Part shown: one piece after another, positions 33,734 through 42,284 of the stretch
How the letters are laid out: every line of letters begins with the position of its first letter
How positions within the stretch are numbered: position 1 is the stretch's first letter
Assembly: GCA_025934375.1 (NCBI GenBank)
Contig: JAICYD010000032.1
Coordinates: 1-56,080, forward strand
Source of the DNA: Streptosporangiaceae bacterium
Lineage (GTDB): Bacteria; Actinomycetota; Actinomycetes; Streptosporangiales; Streptosporangiaceae
DNA: 56,080 bases
Direction: 5' to 3'
Notes under the pieces: generated by a model
Databases searched by the model: none
What the model was told of the DNA's origin: nothing
Seen by the model: only the letters and a program-made list of their open reading frames with translations
Program-made: the position numbers and the translations under genes

Positions 33734-36175
33734 ATGAGGTGGAGATCAGTAATCACGACGCTGGCGAGCGCGGGGTGCACCGCGCTCGTCGCGGGGGCGA
33801 TGAGCGCCAGTCCGGCGGGGGCGGCGGCGATGTCCGCGGCCGGGCCCGCGGGCGCCGCGACGACCGCCCGTCCGGCGGTTGTCCCGTCACTCCCGGTCGG
33901 CCACTTCGGCCCGGCGCGGCAGATCCCCGGCCTGGCCGCGCTGAACGCGGGCGGGAACGCGCGGGTCGCCATCGTGGATTGCCCGGTGAACCTGGGAGCG
34001 GGTAACTGCACCGCGGTGGGCACCTACTGGGACGCGGCCAGGCACAATCAGGTGTTCTACGCCAACGAGGTCAACGGCACCTGGGGGCAGGCGACGACGA
34101 TACCCGGGCTGAACGCGCTCAACACGGGCGGCCAGGCCCTCGTCCAGACGCTGACCTACCAGGGCAATGGCAGTTACGTCCTCGGCGGGGAGTACCAGGA
34201 CAACGAGAACGGGATCCAGCCGTTCGTGGCCGAGAGCCAAAACCGTGCGTTCGGCCCGCCGCGAAATCTGTTCCCGGCCGATGCCCTGCACCATCAGGCG
34301 GTCGCGCGGGTCACCTCGGTGGCGTGCACCGCACCGGGCGAATGCGTGGCGGCCGTGAGCCTCCCGATCGATTTGCCGGGTGGCCTCATCCAGCCGAAGC
34401 CGTTCCTCGTCACCGAGTCGAACGGCTCCTGGGGCGCGGCCGCTCCCTTGGCGGGGATCCAGACCACGAACCTGCCATCGGAGATCTTCTCGCTGAAGTG
34501 CTGGGCGCCCATGCACTGCCTGGCCGGCGGGAACTTCACCAGCCTCAGCGGGCATGAGACGGCGATGTACGCCTTCCAGTCGGGCGGCATCTGGAGCGCC
34601 GGAATTCCCCTGGTCGGCCTGACCAGCCCCAGCGTGATCGGCTTCGGCGGGGACTCATCGATCATGTCGGTCGATTGCGCGGGCAACGGCGACTGCGTCG
34701 CCGGCGGCGTGTACCGAGACACCACCGGCGGCCAGCAGGTCTTCGTCGGCACGCTGCTCAACTCCCCCGACGCGGACTGGGTCGACCAGACGATCCCCAG
34801 CTCGGCCGAGCTCAACCAGGGCCGGTTCGCGGTGGTGAACCAGATCACGTGCGGGTTCCCCGACGACTGCGCCGTGGCGGGCACGTTCGACGACGTCAAC
34901 CACAACCCCCACGAGTTCGTCGCCTCCTCCTCGGGCAACGTGTGGCACAATGCGCAGCAGATCAACCCGATATTCAACAGCCCGAACGCCGAAGCCGGGC
35001 CAATGGCTTGCGGGGACCAGGGCAGCTGCCTCACCGGCGGTGAATTCCACGATCCCGCCGGGCGCCAGCAGGCGTGGGTGGCCAGCTCAAGCGGTGGCAA
35101 CTGGGGCCCCGGGCTGGAGGTCGCCGGGGACCTGAACGCCGGCGGGGTCGCGGCGGTCAACTCCGCGTCCTGCCGGGGCGCCGGCGACTGCGGCATCGGC
35201 GGGTTCTACAAGGATGCCGCCGGGCACTTCCAGGGATTCGTGGCCAACGCGTCGCCGGTGGTCACCGTCGCGCTCTCCACGACAGGCGGCAACGTCGCGG
35301 TCGGCAACGAGTCGGCCGAGCACGTCACGGTCAAGGTCGCCGGGGCCACCGGCGGGACCCCGACCGGGACGGTCGACGTCGTCGCGGACACCACGGCCCC
35401 AGCCGGCAACCAGCTCGTGTGCACCATCACCTTGGCGAACGGGACCGGTGACTGCACCCTGCCCGCCGGGAGCCTGCCGCCCGCCAGCTACACCCTGTTC
35501 GCCTTCTACAGCGGTGACGGGTTCTACAACAGGGCGAACACCACGGGGTCCGGGCATGCCGTCAACGTGCTGCCCGCGACGGTCGCCACCGCCACCAGCC
35601 TGGCGCCAGCCACGGTGACCTTCGGCCGTGAGCAGGTCAAGCACGTCATCGTCACCGTCACCGCGCCCGGCCAAGCCGGCGACATCCCGGGCGGGACGGT
35701 CACCATGAAGGCCGGGTCGGTCCCCCTCGGCGCGGTCACGCTGAACGGCGGAACGGCCACCCTCATCCTGGGGGCCGCCAAGCTACGCCCCGGCCGGTAC
35801 ACCCTCACCGCCAGCTACGGCGGCGACCTGGCCAACAACCCGTCCACCGCGGCCGCGACCCTCGTGGTGGCCGCCGAGCCGACGACTACGCTGCTGACCC
35901 TCTCCGCGCCGAGCGCGCGGTCCGGGCATGAGCAGACCGAGAAGCTGACGGTCCAGGTCAAGCCGCAAACCAGCGGCTTCCCGGCCGGCAAGGTCACCAT
36001 CAAGGCCGGCTCGGTGACCCTGTGCGTGATCACTGTCAAGTCGGCCAAGGGCACCTGCCTGCTGAGCGCCAGCGAGCTTCGCCCCGGCAAGTACACCCTC
36101 ACCGCCAGCTACGCCGCGGCCTCGCCCTACGCGGGGTCCACCTCCGTCAAGAAATCCCTCACCGTAACGAAGTAG
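33734..36175 (+). CDS. Secreted propeller-like repeat protein with three Ig-like domains
   Basis: 813 residues. A signal peptide (about 1-32) is followed by eight ~55-residue repeats (residues 55-505) of the form C-x6/7-C, GGxYxD, QxFV, G-x-WG. All but the second carry a cysteine pair, so disulphide-stapled blades of a propeller are likely. Three Big_3_5-type Ig domains follow (about 510-605, 613-707, 713-810), each ending YTLTASY or YTLFAFY. There is no sortase or membrane anchor. The ribosome site GGGGAAGGGG precedes ATG 33734. The Ig domains resemble the small secreted protein at 40475-40942. It is likely an extracellular binding or scaffold protein with unknown ligand. Confidence 0.75.
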   Translation: MRWRSVITTLASAGCTALVAGAMSASPAGAAAMSAAGPAGAATTARPAVVPSLPVGHFGPARQIPGLAALNAGGNARVAIVDCPVNLGAGNCTAVGTYWDAARHNQVFYANEVNGTWGQATTIPGLNALNTGGQALVQTLTYQGNGSYVLGGEYQDNENGIQPFVAESQNRAFGPPRNLFPADALHHQAVARVTSVACTAPGECVAAVSLPIDLPGGLIQPKPFLVTESNGSWGAAAPLAGIQTTNLPSEIFSLKCWAPMHCLAGGNFTSLSGHETAMYAFQSGGIWSAGIPLVGLTSPSVIGFGGDSSIMSVDCAGNGDCVAGGVYRDTTGGQQVFVGTLLNSPDADWVDQTIPSSAELNQGRFAVVNQITCGFPDDCAVAGTFDDVNHNPHEFVASSSGNVWHNAQQINPIFNSPNAEAGPMACGDQGSCLTGGEFHDPAGRQQAWVASSSGGNWGPGLEVAGDLNAGGVAAVNSASCRGAGDCGIGGFYKDAAGHFQGFVANASPVVTVALSTTGGNVAVGNESAEHVTVKVAGATGGTPTGTVDVVADTTAPAGNQLVCTITLANGTGDCTLPAGSLPPASYTLFAFYSGDGFYNRANTTGSGHAVNVLPATVATATSLAPATVTFGREQVKHVIVTVTAPGQAGDIPGGTVTMKAGSVPLGAVTLNGGTATLILGAAKLRPGRYTLTASYGGDLANNPSTAAATLVVAAEPTTTLLTLSAPSARSGHEQTEKLTVQVKPQTSGFPAGKVTIKAGSVTLCVITVKSAKGTCLLSASELRPGKYTLTASYAAASPYAGSTSVKKSLTVTK

Positions 36176-36188
36176 GGCTTCGCGCCCG

Positions 36189-36231
36189 CCGCGAGCCCCC
36201 GCGCCCTCCGATGGGACGCGGGGGCTCGCGG
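36189..36231. terminator. Bidirectional terminator between convergent genes
   Basis: Perfect 15-bp stem CCGCGAGCCCCCGCG (36189-36203) / CGCGGGGGCTCGCGG (36217-36231) with a 13-base loop. It is placed exactly between the stops of the Ig-repeat gene (36175) and the GH144-like gene (36243). Confidence 0.85.
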
Positions 36232-36242
36232 CTTCGGCGGGG

Positions 36243-37907
36243 TTACAGGGACATGTGCTCCAGGGTCAGGTAGGCGCGGGCTGCCCAGGACACCGGGTCC
36301 CGGGCGAAGTCACGCTGCAGGGACCGGTCGCCAAGGGCGTTGTCCAGCGCCGCCATGATCATGGACTGGTCGAGCACCAGGTCGCGGTGCCCGATGGCCC
36401 CGGTGGCGGGGTTCACGGCGTCGAAGAACCCGTCGGCTCCGTACACGCCGGGGTAGAGCGCGCGCAGCCGCTGGATGTTGGCGTAGGCCTGCCGCGGGGC
36501 GACGTCCAGCGCGAGGAACGACGCGTGCGGGGTGACCACGTCCTCGCCGGCGCAGCCGTGGCATTGCGACAGGCCCTGGTTCGGGTGGCTGGCGTCGGCG
36601 CCCGTCCCGTAGTAGGGGAATGCCAGGCCTTCCACTCCGTACCCGGCATAGCCGCCGCTGTCGTCGGGCGTGCTGGAGGGCGACATGCCCCATACGGGGT
36701 CCCGCAGCTGCGCAAGCGCGTACCTGACCTGGACCTGGACGGTCCGCTGGTCGGCGAGGCCGAAGCCGCGGGTGCCCCAGCTGGTCTCCGGGACGACCTC
36801 GTCCGGCATCAGCCCCTCGAACATCCCTCCCGAGTAGGTGGGAATGAACGTCAGGTTCACGCCGGGATAGGTGTAGTGGCCTTCCCAGACGGTGAACCGC
36901 TGGCCGGACTGAGGGTCGGTGTAGCCCTGCCAGGAGCCGCCCATCGGCCACTGGCCTTGCCAGGAGAAGTCCGGGTCGGCCGCCTGGCAGTCGGGATAGG
37001 GAGCGGGCGGCGGCAGTTCGCGCCAGCTGCGCCACCACACGTTGCCGGGCATCTGGTGCAGGCCCATGCCGATGTAGGCGGAGATCCGCGGGTCGCTGTA
37101 GAGCGCCCCGTTGTGGTAGTAGTGCGTCCAGTTGTCGCCCTGATCGGGCGGGAGGCCGGCGTAGTAGCCGCCGTACATCTGGCCAGTCGGCTGGTTACCG
37201 GGGATCGCCGGGTTGGTGTCGCAGTGCGTCTGCGCCCGGCCGTCGTAGAAGATGCCGAAGTTCATCGGCGCCATTAGGCGGTCGACCAGCGGGCGGAGCT
37301 CGGGCAGGGCCTCTCGGACCACGATCAGGCCCGACGCGTACCAGCCGTTGTCCACGTTGGAGACGAAGGAGCAGTTATCGAACGCGGGCGGGGCCTGCCC
37401 GCAGTCGGGCTGGCCCGGATCGCTGAGCACGTCTGCGTTGCTGGTGTCGTACCACTGGTACAAGAAGCCGTCGAAACGCTTCAGGCGGGCGACCTCGTTG
37501 AGTGTCGCCTCGATGAGGGCGCGCGCCCGCGGCCTGGTGATCAGCGCGAGGTCCCGGGCGGAGACCACCGCCCACAGGTACACGCCGATGTTCGCGGCGG
37601 AGGTGTACCGGCCGTAAGCGGTCGGGGTGGCCGAACCGCCGGCGAAGGTGAGGTTGTCCAGCGGGAGGTGCGTGCCAGGATCGACGTCAGCCTGGTAGAA
37701 CCTCCAGGTATCGCGGGCGATGCCGAGCAACGCCGAACGCTGGGCCGCCGTCAGGCCGCCGTAGGGCGCGACGCCGGCGGGCACCGTCCTCGCCGAGGCC
37801 GTGTCCGCCGAAACTGTGTCCGCCGAGGCCGCGTTCACCGTGAGCGCGGCGGTGCCCAGGCAGAGCGTGACGGCCGCGAGGGCCGCGAGCGGGGGCAGCC
37901 TTCTCAT
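36243..37907 (-). CDS. Secreted glycoamylase-family (GH144-like) glycosidase
   Basis: 554 residues with a signal peptide (LAALAAVTLCLGTAALTVNA). The mature protein has (alpha/alpha)-barrel motifs of the glycoamylase family (PF10091), which includes GH144 endo-beta-1,2-glucanases: YGRYTSAANIGVYLWAVVSA, GFLYQWYD, EGLMPDEVVPE, GYAGYGVEGLAFPYYG, VVTPHASFLALDVAP and GFFDAVNPATGAIGHRDLVLDQ. It starts inside the end of the GH3 gene (ATGA overlap at 37904-37907), so it is translationally coupled to a beta-glucosidase. Together they suggest outside-cell attack on a beta-glucan, possibly beta-1,2-glucan. The family is secure; the linkage is inference. Confidence 0.75.
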   Translation of the reverse strand: MRRLPPLAALAAVTLCLGTAALTVNAASADTVSADTASARTVPAGVAPYGGLTAAQRSALLGIARDTWRFYQADVDPGTHLPLDNLTFAGGSATPTAYGRYTSAANIGVYLWAVVSARDLALITRPRARALIEATLNEVARLKRFDGFLYQWYDTSNADVLSDPGQPDCGQAPPAFDNCSFVSNVDNGWYASGLIVVREALPELRPLVDRLMAPMNFGIFYDGRAQTHCDTNPAIPGNQPTGQMYGGYYAGLPPDQGDNWTHYYHNGALYSDPRISAYIGMGLHQMPGNVWWRSWRELPPPAPYPDCQAADPDFSWQGQWPMGGSWQGYTDPQSGQRFTVWEGHYTYPGVNLTFIPTYSGGMFEGLMPDEVVPETSWGTRGFGLADQRTVQVQVRYALAQLRDPVWGMSPSSTPDDSGGYAGYGVEGLAFPYYGTGADASHPNQGLSQCHGCAGEDVVTPHASFLALDVAPRQAYANIQRLRALYPGVYGADGFFDAVNPATGAIGHRDLVLDQSMIMAALDNALGDRSLQRDFARDPVSWAARAYLTLEHMSL

Positions 37908-40270
37908 GACCGGACCGTGAACTGGGTCCGCTGCCCGCCAGTCGAGCTGTCCCCGACGTAGACATCGACCGTTCCGGGATCGACCTCGAGCTGCCCCAGG
38001 TTGTTGTAGAAGCCGATCTGGTCGCGCCCGAGCGTGAAGGTGACCGTCTTGGCCTGGCCGGGCGCGAGCGTGACCCGCTGGAACCCGTCGAGCCGCCGGA
38101 CTGGCTGCAAGATGGTGGTCCCGTCTTGGTGGACGTAGAGCTGGACCACGTCATCGCCCGTGACGGACCCAGTGTTGGTGATGTCCGCGCTGACTCGCAC
38201 CGGGCCGGCCGCCGAGACGGCGCTGGCGGAAACGCGCGGGCTCGACAGTGAGAAGGTGGTGTAGGAAAGCCCGTAGCCGAACGCGTACCGCGGGGTGTTC
38301 GCCACGTCGAGGTACTTGGAGGTGTACTTGTTGTTCGGGTCGGCCGGGCGCCCGGTGGGCAGCTCGTTGTAGGAGATCGGGATCTGCCCGACGTCGCGCG
38401 GGAAGCTCATCGGCAGCTTGCCGCCCGGGTTCACCTTCCCGAAGAGCACGTCGGCGACCGCGTTGCCGCCTTCGGTGCCCGGGTACCATGCCTCGAGCAG
38501 CCCTGGCGCGTTGTCGGCGACCCAGCCCAGCGTCAGCGGGCGCCCGTTCATCAGCACCACGACGTAGGGCTTGCCGGTCGCGGCGATCGCCTGGATGAGG
38601 GCCGACTGCTGGCCGGGCAGGCTGACGTCGCTGCGCGAGGACGCTTCACCGGAGTCCGCGGCCGGCTCCCCGGCCACGATCACGGTGACGGCGGCGGCCT
38701 TGGCGGCGTCGACGGCCGCGCTGAATCCGGACGTAGAGGAGCAGCTGCTGTCGCAGCCCTGCGCGTAGGTGACGGTCGCGTGCGGTACGGCGGCCTTTAT
38801 CCCGTTGAGGACGGAGACCACCGAGGTGAGGTCGGCGGCGGAGTACCCGATCGGCACGTCCGGGCCGAGCTGATCCGACGGGTCGTCGGCGAGGGGGCCG
38901 ACCACGGCGATCGACGGCACGCTGGCGCTGAGCGGGAGCGCGTGGCCCTGGTTGTTCAGCAACACCATGGACCGGCCGGCCATGGTGCGCGCCGCCGCCA
39001 GGTTCGCCGGCGTGAGCTCGGCGCTCTTGACCCGGCTGGGGTCGGTGGAGGGATGGGTGAACAGCCCGGCGAGGAACTTCAGGGTCAGCACGTGCCGCAC
39101 ATCGGCGTTGATGGTCGCCATGCTTACCTTGCCGCTCTTGACGAGGTCTTGCGCGTAGAGCGTGTAGGTGGAGAACTGGCTGGGCACCTGCACGCCCATC
39201 TCGATGGTCACCCCGGCGGTCAGCGCGAACTGCGCGGCCTGCGCCCCGCTGGTCGCGTAGCCGAAGTCCTGTAGTTCCTCGATGGCCTGGTAGTCGCTGA
39301 CCACCGTGCCGCCGAACCGCCACTCGTTGCGGAGGATCGTGGTGAGCAGGTACGGGTTCGCGGTCGCGGGCACCCCGTCGAGCGAGGTGAACGCGCTCAT
39401 CACCGTCGCCGCGCCCGCGTCGATGGCGGCCTTGTAGGGCGGCAGGTAGACGTTGAACAGCTGCTGCGTCGACATGTCAGTCGTGTTGTACTCGCGGCCA
39501 GCTTGCACCGCGCCGTAGGCGCCGAAGTGCTTGACGGTCGCGGCCATCTTGTCCGGCGCGCTGAAGGCGCTGCCCTGGTAGCCGCGTACCTTCGCCGCTG
39601 CCATGGCCGAGCCGAGGTAGGGGTCTTCGCCAGAGCCTTCCACCACGCGCCCCCAGCGCGGGTCCCTGCTGACGTCCACCATGGGATTGAAGGTCCACTT
39701 GATCCCGTCGGCGGTCGCCTCGCTGGCCGAGATCGACGCGTCGCTGGTGACGGCGGCTGGATCCCAGCTGCTCGCCTCGCCAAGAGGCACCGGGAAGATC
39801 GTCTTGTACCCGTGGATGACGTCGAGGCTGAAGATGACCGGGATGCGCAGCCGCGACTGCAGCGCGGCTTGCTGCACCTGGTTGATGCTGGCGACGCCGA
39901 CGAGGTCGAGCACCGAGCCCACCTCGCCGCTTTTGACCTCGTCGAGCAGGGCCTGCCCGGGGGTGCCGTTGGCGCCGGTGGGGCCGGACATCTCCAGCTG
40001 TCCGATCTTCTCCGGCAGCGTCATCTTCGCGAGCAGCGAGTCAACCTGGCTCGCGATCGACGCCAGCCGCTGCCTGGTCGCGGGCGAGAGACCGGCGCCT
40101 GGCAGCCGGGTGGAAGCCAGGGCCGCCTGGCCCGCGGCGCTATCAGCCGCCCGGGTGCCCGCTGGCCCGGCCGTGGCGGCCGGCATCGCGAACAGCACTA
40201 TCGCGGCGAGTGCGGTGAATCCAGAGCCAACCTGTACGGCGCGCAGGGGTCGCCGGGGACTACGCCTCAT
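37904..40270 (-). CDS. Secreted GH3 beta-glucosidase (BglX-type)
   Basis: 788 residues with a signal peptide (~1-40). The GH3 N-terminal barrel has VIHGYKTIFPVPLGEASSWD, NPMVDVSRDPRWGRVVEG, KHFGAYGA and the nucleophile Asp326 in GTVVSDYQAI. The C-terminal sandwich has the acid/base region with EASSRSDVSLPGQQ. A fibronectin-III-like domain follows (about 700-785, NTGSVTGDDVVQLYVHQ). BglX-type enzymes release glucose from beta-linked oligoglucosides including sophorose. It is the first gene of a two-gene unit with the GH144-like glycosidase. Its start is tucked behind a hairpin (40272-40297) that may control translation. Confidence 0.9.
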   Translation of the reverse strand: MRRSPRRPLRAVQVGSGFTALAAIVLFAMPAATAGPAGTRAADSAAGQAALASTRLPGAGLSPATRQRLASIASQVDSLLAKMTLPEKIGQLEMSGPTGANGTPGQALLDEVKSGEVGSVLDLVGVASINQVQQAALQSRLRIPVIFSLDVIHGYKTIFPVPLGEASSWDPAAVTSDASISASEATADGIKWTFNPMVDVSRDPRWGRVVEGSGEDPYLGSAMAAAKVRGYQGSAFSAPDKMAATVKHFGAYGAVQAGREYNTTDMSTQQLFNVYLPPYKAAIDAGAATVMSAFTSLDGVPATANPYLLTTILRNEWRFGGTVVSDYQAIEELQDFGYATSGAQAAQFALTAGVTIEMGVQVPSQFSTYTLYAQDLVKSGKVSMATINADVRHVLTLKFLAGLFTHPSTDPSRVKSAELTPANLAAARTMAGRSMVLLNNQGHALPLSASVPSIAVVGPLADDPSDQLGPDVPIGYSAADLTSVVSVLNGIKAAVPHATVTYAQGCDSSCSSTSGFSAAVDAAKAAAVTVIVAGEPAADSGEASSRSDVSLPGQQSALIQAIAATGKPYVVVLMNGRPLTLGWVADNAPGLLEAWYPGTEGGNAVADVLFGKVNPGGKLPMSFPRDVGQIPISYNELPTGRPADPNNKYTSKYLDVANTPRYAFGYGLSYTTFSLSSPRVSASAVSAAGPVRVSADITNTGSVTGDDVVQLYVHQDGTTILQPVRRLDGFQRVTLAPGQAKTVTFTLGRDQIGFYNNLGQLEVDPGTVDVYVGDSSTGGQRTQFTVRS

Positions 40271-40271
40271 T

Positions 40272-40297
40272 GCCCGTCCTCCTAGCTAAAGACGGGC
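40272..40297 (-). promoter_or_regulatory. Hairpin overlapping the GH3 ribosome-binding site
   Basis: In the mRNA, GCCCGTC and GACGGGC (complements of 40291-40297 and 40272-40278) form a perfect 7-bp stem ending 1 base before the AUG. The AGGAGGA Shine-Dalgarno occupies the loop and the start of the 3' arm. Folding would hide it, so initiation should depend on stem opening. Confidence 0.5.
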
Positions 40298-40363
40298 GAC
40301 TGCTTCCCGGTCCGCAGCCGGTGAAACGCTCCGGGGGCAACGTTGTCAATCACCATGACGGGC

Positions 40364-40395
40364 CGCGGCGGCGGAAACTCTGCCGCACCGCCGCG
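40364..40395 (-). terminator. Probable terminator of the small Ig gene
   Basis: 8-bp stem CGCGGCGG (40364-40371) / CCGCCGCG (40388-40395), with a further short stem CCGTGG / CCACGG at 40398-40410. It lies between the Ig gene stop and the GH3 start. On the minus strand a TTGACA sequence (near 40343-40348) follows it and could be the -35 of the GH3 operon. Confidence 0.45.
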
Positions 40396-40474
40396 ACCCG
40401 TGGTCCACGGTTACCTATGTGCCTGAAGTAAGGCTGAACATCCGCTCGAACCGGCGGTCATGACCGCGCGATGG

Positions 40475-40942
40475 TTAGCCGTTGGCGGTCGCCGGCGCGC
40501 AGATCACGGCCAGGTGCTGCGCGTCCGAGGCCGAGGCATAGTTAGCCTGATCCCCGCTGTAGCTGGCGATCAGCCCGTAGCTGCCCGGGCGGAGTTGGGA
40601 GGCGGTCAGCGTCACGGTAGCCTTGCCGCCCACCAGGTCGACCGTCGTGACGACGACCGAGCCGACCGTGATGGTGACCTGCCCGGTCGGGATATCGCCA
40701 GCTACCCCGGCCGGCCCGGCGACGGTGACGGTGAGGCGCTCGGTCTGCTCGTGGCCGAACACCACCCTGGCCGCCGACACCGTCAGGGCCGTTGACGTGG
40801 GCAGCTGGGACCGCACGTGTGAGTCGGTGCTCACCCCCGCGGACCCGTAACTGCCAGACGCTGGGCTCGCCATCGCCGTCCCGGCCATGAGCGTGCAGCA
40901 TGCCGCGCTCCCCAGCGCTATCAGTGCTCCCCGTGCATTCAT
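40475..40942 (-). CDS. Small secreted single Ig-like domain protein
   Basis: 155 residues. A signal peptide (about 1-25, ending TAMAS) is followed by a short linker and one Big_3_5-type Ig domain (~50-145). The strands VVFGHEQTERLTVTVAG, GQVTITVGS and LRPGSYGLIASYSGD closely match the Ig domains of the large protein at 33734-36175. There is no anchor. It is upstream of and co-directional with the GH3/GH144-like genes, separated by a hairpin. Its promoter region carries a triple 11-base repeat (41010-41042). A glycan- or wall-binding accessory role is plausible but unproven. Confidence 0.7.
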   Translation of the reverse strand: MNARGALIALGSAACCTLMAGTAMASPASGSYGSAGVSTDSHVRSQLPTSTALTVSAARVVFGHEQTERLTVTVAGPAGVAGDIPTGQVTITVGSVVVTTVDLVGGKATVTLTASQLRPGSYGLIASYSGDQANYASASDAQHLAVICAPATANG

Positions 40943-41009
40943 GCGCTTCCCCTTGCGTTTGCCCGCGGGCCCCCGAGCCCGCGTTCGCGATGTGGCTCAC
41001 ACTGACCGA

Positions 41010-41042
41010 CGGCGCTGAAACGGCACTGAAACGCCGCTGAAC
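41010..41042 (-). promoter_or_regulatory. Triple 11-bp direct repeat, PHO-box-like
   Basis: On the minus strand three contiguous 11-mers read GTTCAGCGGCG, TTTCAGTGCCG and TTTCAGCGCCG, 68-100 bases upstream of the small Ig gene. Exact 11-base spacing with a (G/T)TTCA core resembles the direct-repeat units bound by PhoP in actinomycetes (GTTCAYYYR). The bases after TTCA differ from that consensus, so another OmpR/PhoB-type regulator is possible. Confidence 0.5.
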
Positions 41043-41166
41043 CGGGAAGGGGGTTCCGGGAGCAGTGGCAGGCGAAGGCTCCCCGCCCGAGTTGCCGTTA
41101 TGGCGCGGGCATGGATCGGGCATGGCGTCGACGCGGCGGCCCCGTTATGGCGGGAGGTCTCTTTTG

Positions 41167-42171
41167 CTAGCTGGCGGCGGGGAAGCCGCAGCGGTCGCGG
41201 ACCTCGGACATGGTCTCCCGGGCGACGATCCGAGCGCGCCGGGCCCCGTCGAGCAGGACGGCGTCGAGCACGTCGAGCTCGGCCAGGTACTTGGCCGTGC
41301 GCTCGCGGATGGGGGCGAAGGCGTCCACGACGACCTCGGCGAGGTCCTTCTTGAAGGTGCCGTAGCCGGAGCCGGCGTAGGTCGCCTCCAGGATGGCGAC
41401 GGGCTGGCCCGACAAGGCGGCGAATATCCGCAGCAGGTTCGTCACGCCGGGCTTGGCCGCGTCATCGGCGCGGACGCTCCCCTCGGCGTCGGTCACGGCG
41501 CGGGCGATCTTGCGCCGGATCACGCCCGGCTCGTCCAGCAGGTCGATGATCCCCTGCGGCGCGGACGACGACTTGCTCATCTTGCTCGTCGGGTCCTGCA
41601 AGTCAGTGATCTTGGCCACGGCCGGCAGGATGTAGGCGTCGGGGATCACGAACGTCTCGCCAAAGCGGTGGTTGAAGCGCTGGGCCAGGTTCCGGGACAG
41701 CTCCAGGTGCTGGCGCTGGTCCTCCCCGACGGGCACCTCGTTCGTCTTGTACAGCAAGATGTCGGCGGCCTGGAGGATCGGGTAAGTGAACAAGCCCACG
41801 CTCGCCTGGTCAGCCCCGCCCTTGGCCGACTTGTCCTTGAACTGCGTCATCCGGCTCGCCTCGCCAAAGCCGGTCAGGCATCCGAGCACCCAGTTCAGTT
41901 CCGCGTGCTCGGGGACCTGGCTTTGCACGAACAAGATGGTCCGCTCCGGGTCCAGGCCGGCCGCCAGCAACTGGGCGGCGGCCACCCGCGTGCGGCGGCG
42001 CAGCAACTCCGGGTCATACGGCACGGTGACGGCGTGCATGTCGACCACGCAGTAGATGGTGTCGCGGGTCTCTTGCAGGTCAACCCACTGCTTCACGGCA
42101 CCCAGGTAGTTCCCCAGGTGGAAGGAGTCAGCAGTGGGCTGGATGCCAGAAAAGACGCGACGATTTGCCAT
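41167..42171 (-). CDS. trpS: Tryptophan--tRNA ligase
   Basis: 334 residues, the normal bacterial size. Class I motifs are HIGH-like HLGN (His18; [19 protein letters not shown]) and KMSKS (in [15 protein letters not shown]). The tryptophan pocket regions [12 protein letters not shown] and [19 protein letters not shown] are conserved. The product charges tRNA-Trp. ATG 42171 is clear. Its upstream region has no T-box or other leader that I can recognise. It lies downstream of the guaB-guaB3 pair on the same strand, with a partial G-rich repeat between. Confidence 0.95.
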   Translation of the reverse strand: MANRRVFSGIQPTADSFHLGNYLGAVKQWVDLQETRDTIYCVVDMHAVTVPYDPELLRRRTRVAAAQLLAAGLDPERTILFVQSQVPEHAELNWVLGCLTGFGEASRMTQFKDKSAKGGADQASVGLFTYPILQAADILLYKTNEVPVGEDQRQHLELSRNLAQRFNHRFGETFVIPDAYILPAVAKITDLQDPTSKMSKSSSAPQGIIDLLDEPGVIRRKIARAVTDAEGSVRADDAAKPGVTNLLRIFAALSGQPVAILEATYAGSGYGTFKKDLAEVVVDAFAPIRERTAKYLAELDVLDAVLLDGARRARIVARETMSEVRDRCGFPAAS

Positions 42172-42240
42172 GCCCCGCAGTGTAGTGGGCGCACGGTCAG
42201 GGCGACGGCGGGCAGACCCGGGGCAAGCGGCTTGTGCTTG

Positions 42241-42284
42241 TTCCCCCGGGGAGGGGGTCGACAGGGGTCGTCCCCCGGGGAAAT
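42241..42284 (-). repeat. G-rich repeat, partial copy B (guaB3-trpS gap)
   Basis: It contains the family block GAGGGGGTCGACAGGGG flanked by CCCCCGGGG on both sides. It directly follows the guaB3 stop and may also act as its terminator. It lacks the first hairpin present in copies A and D. Confidence 0.6.
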
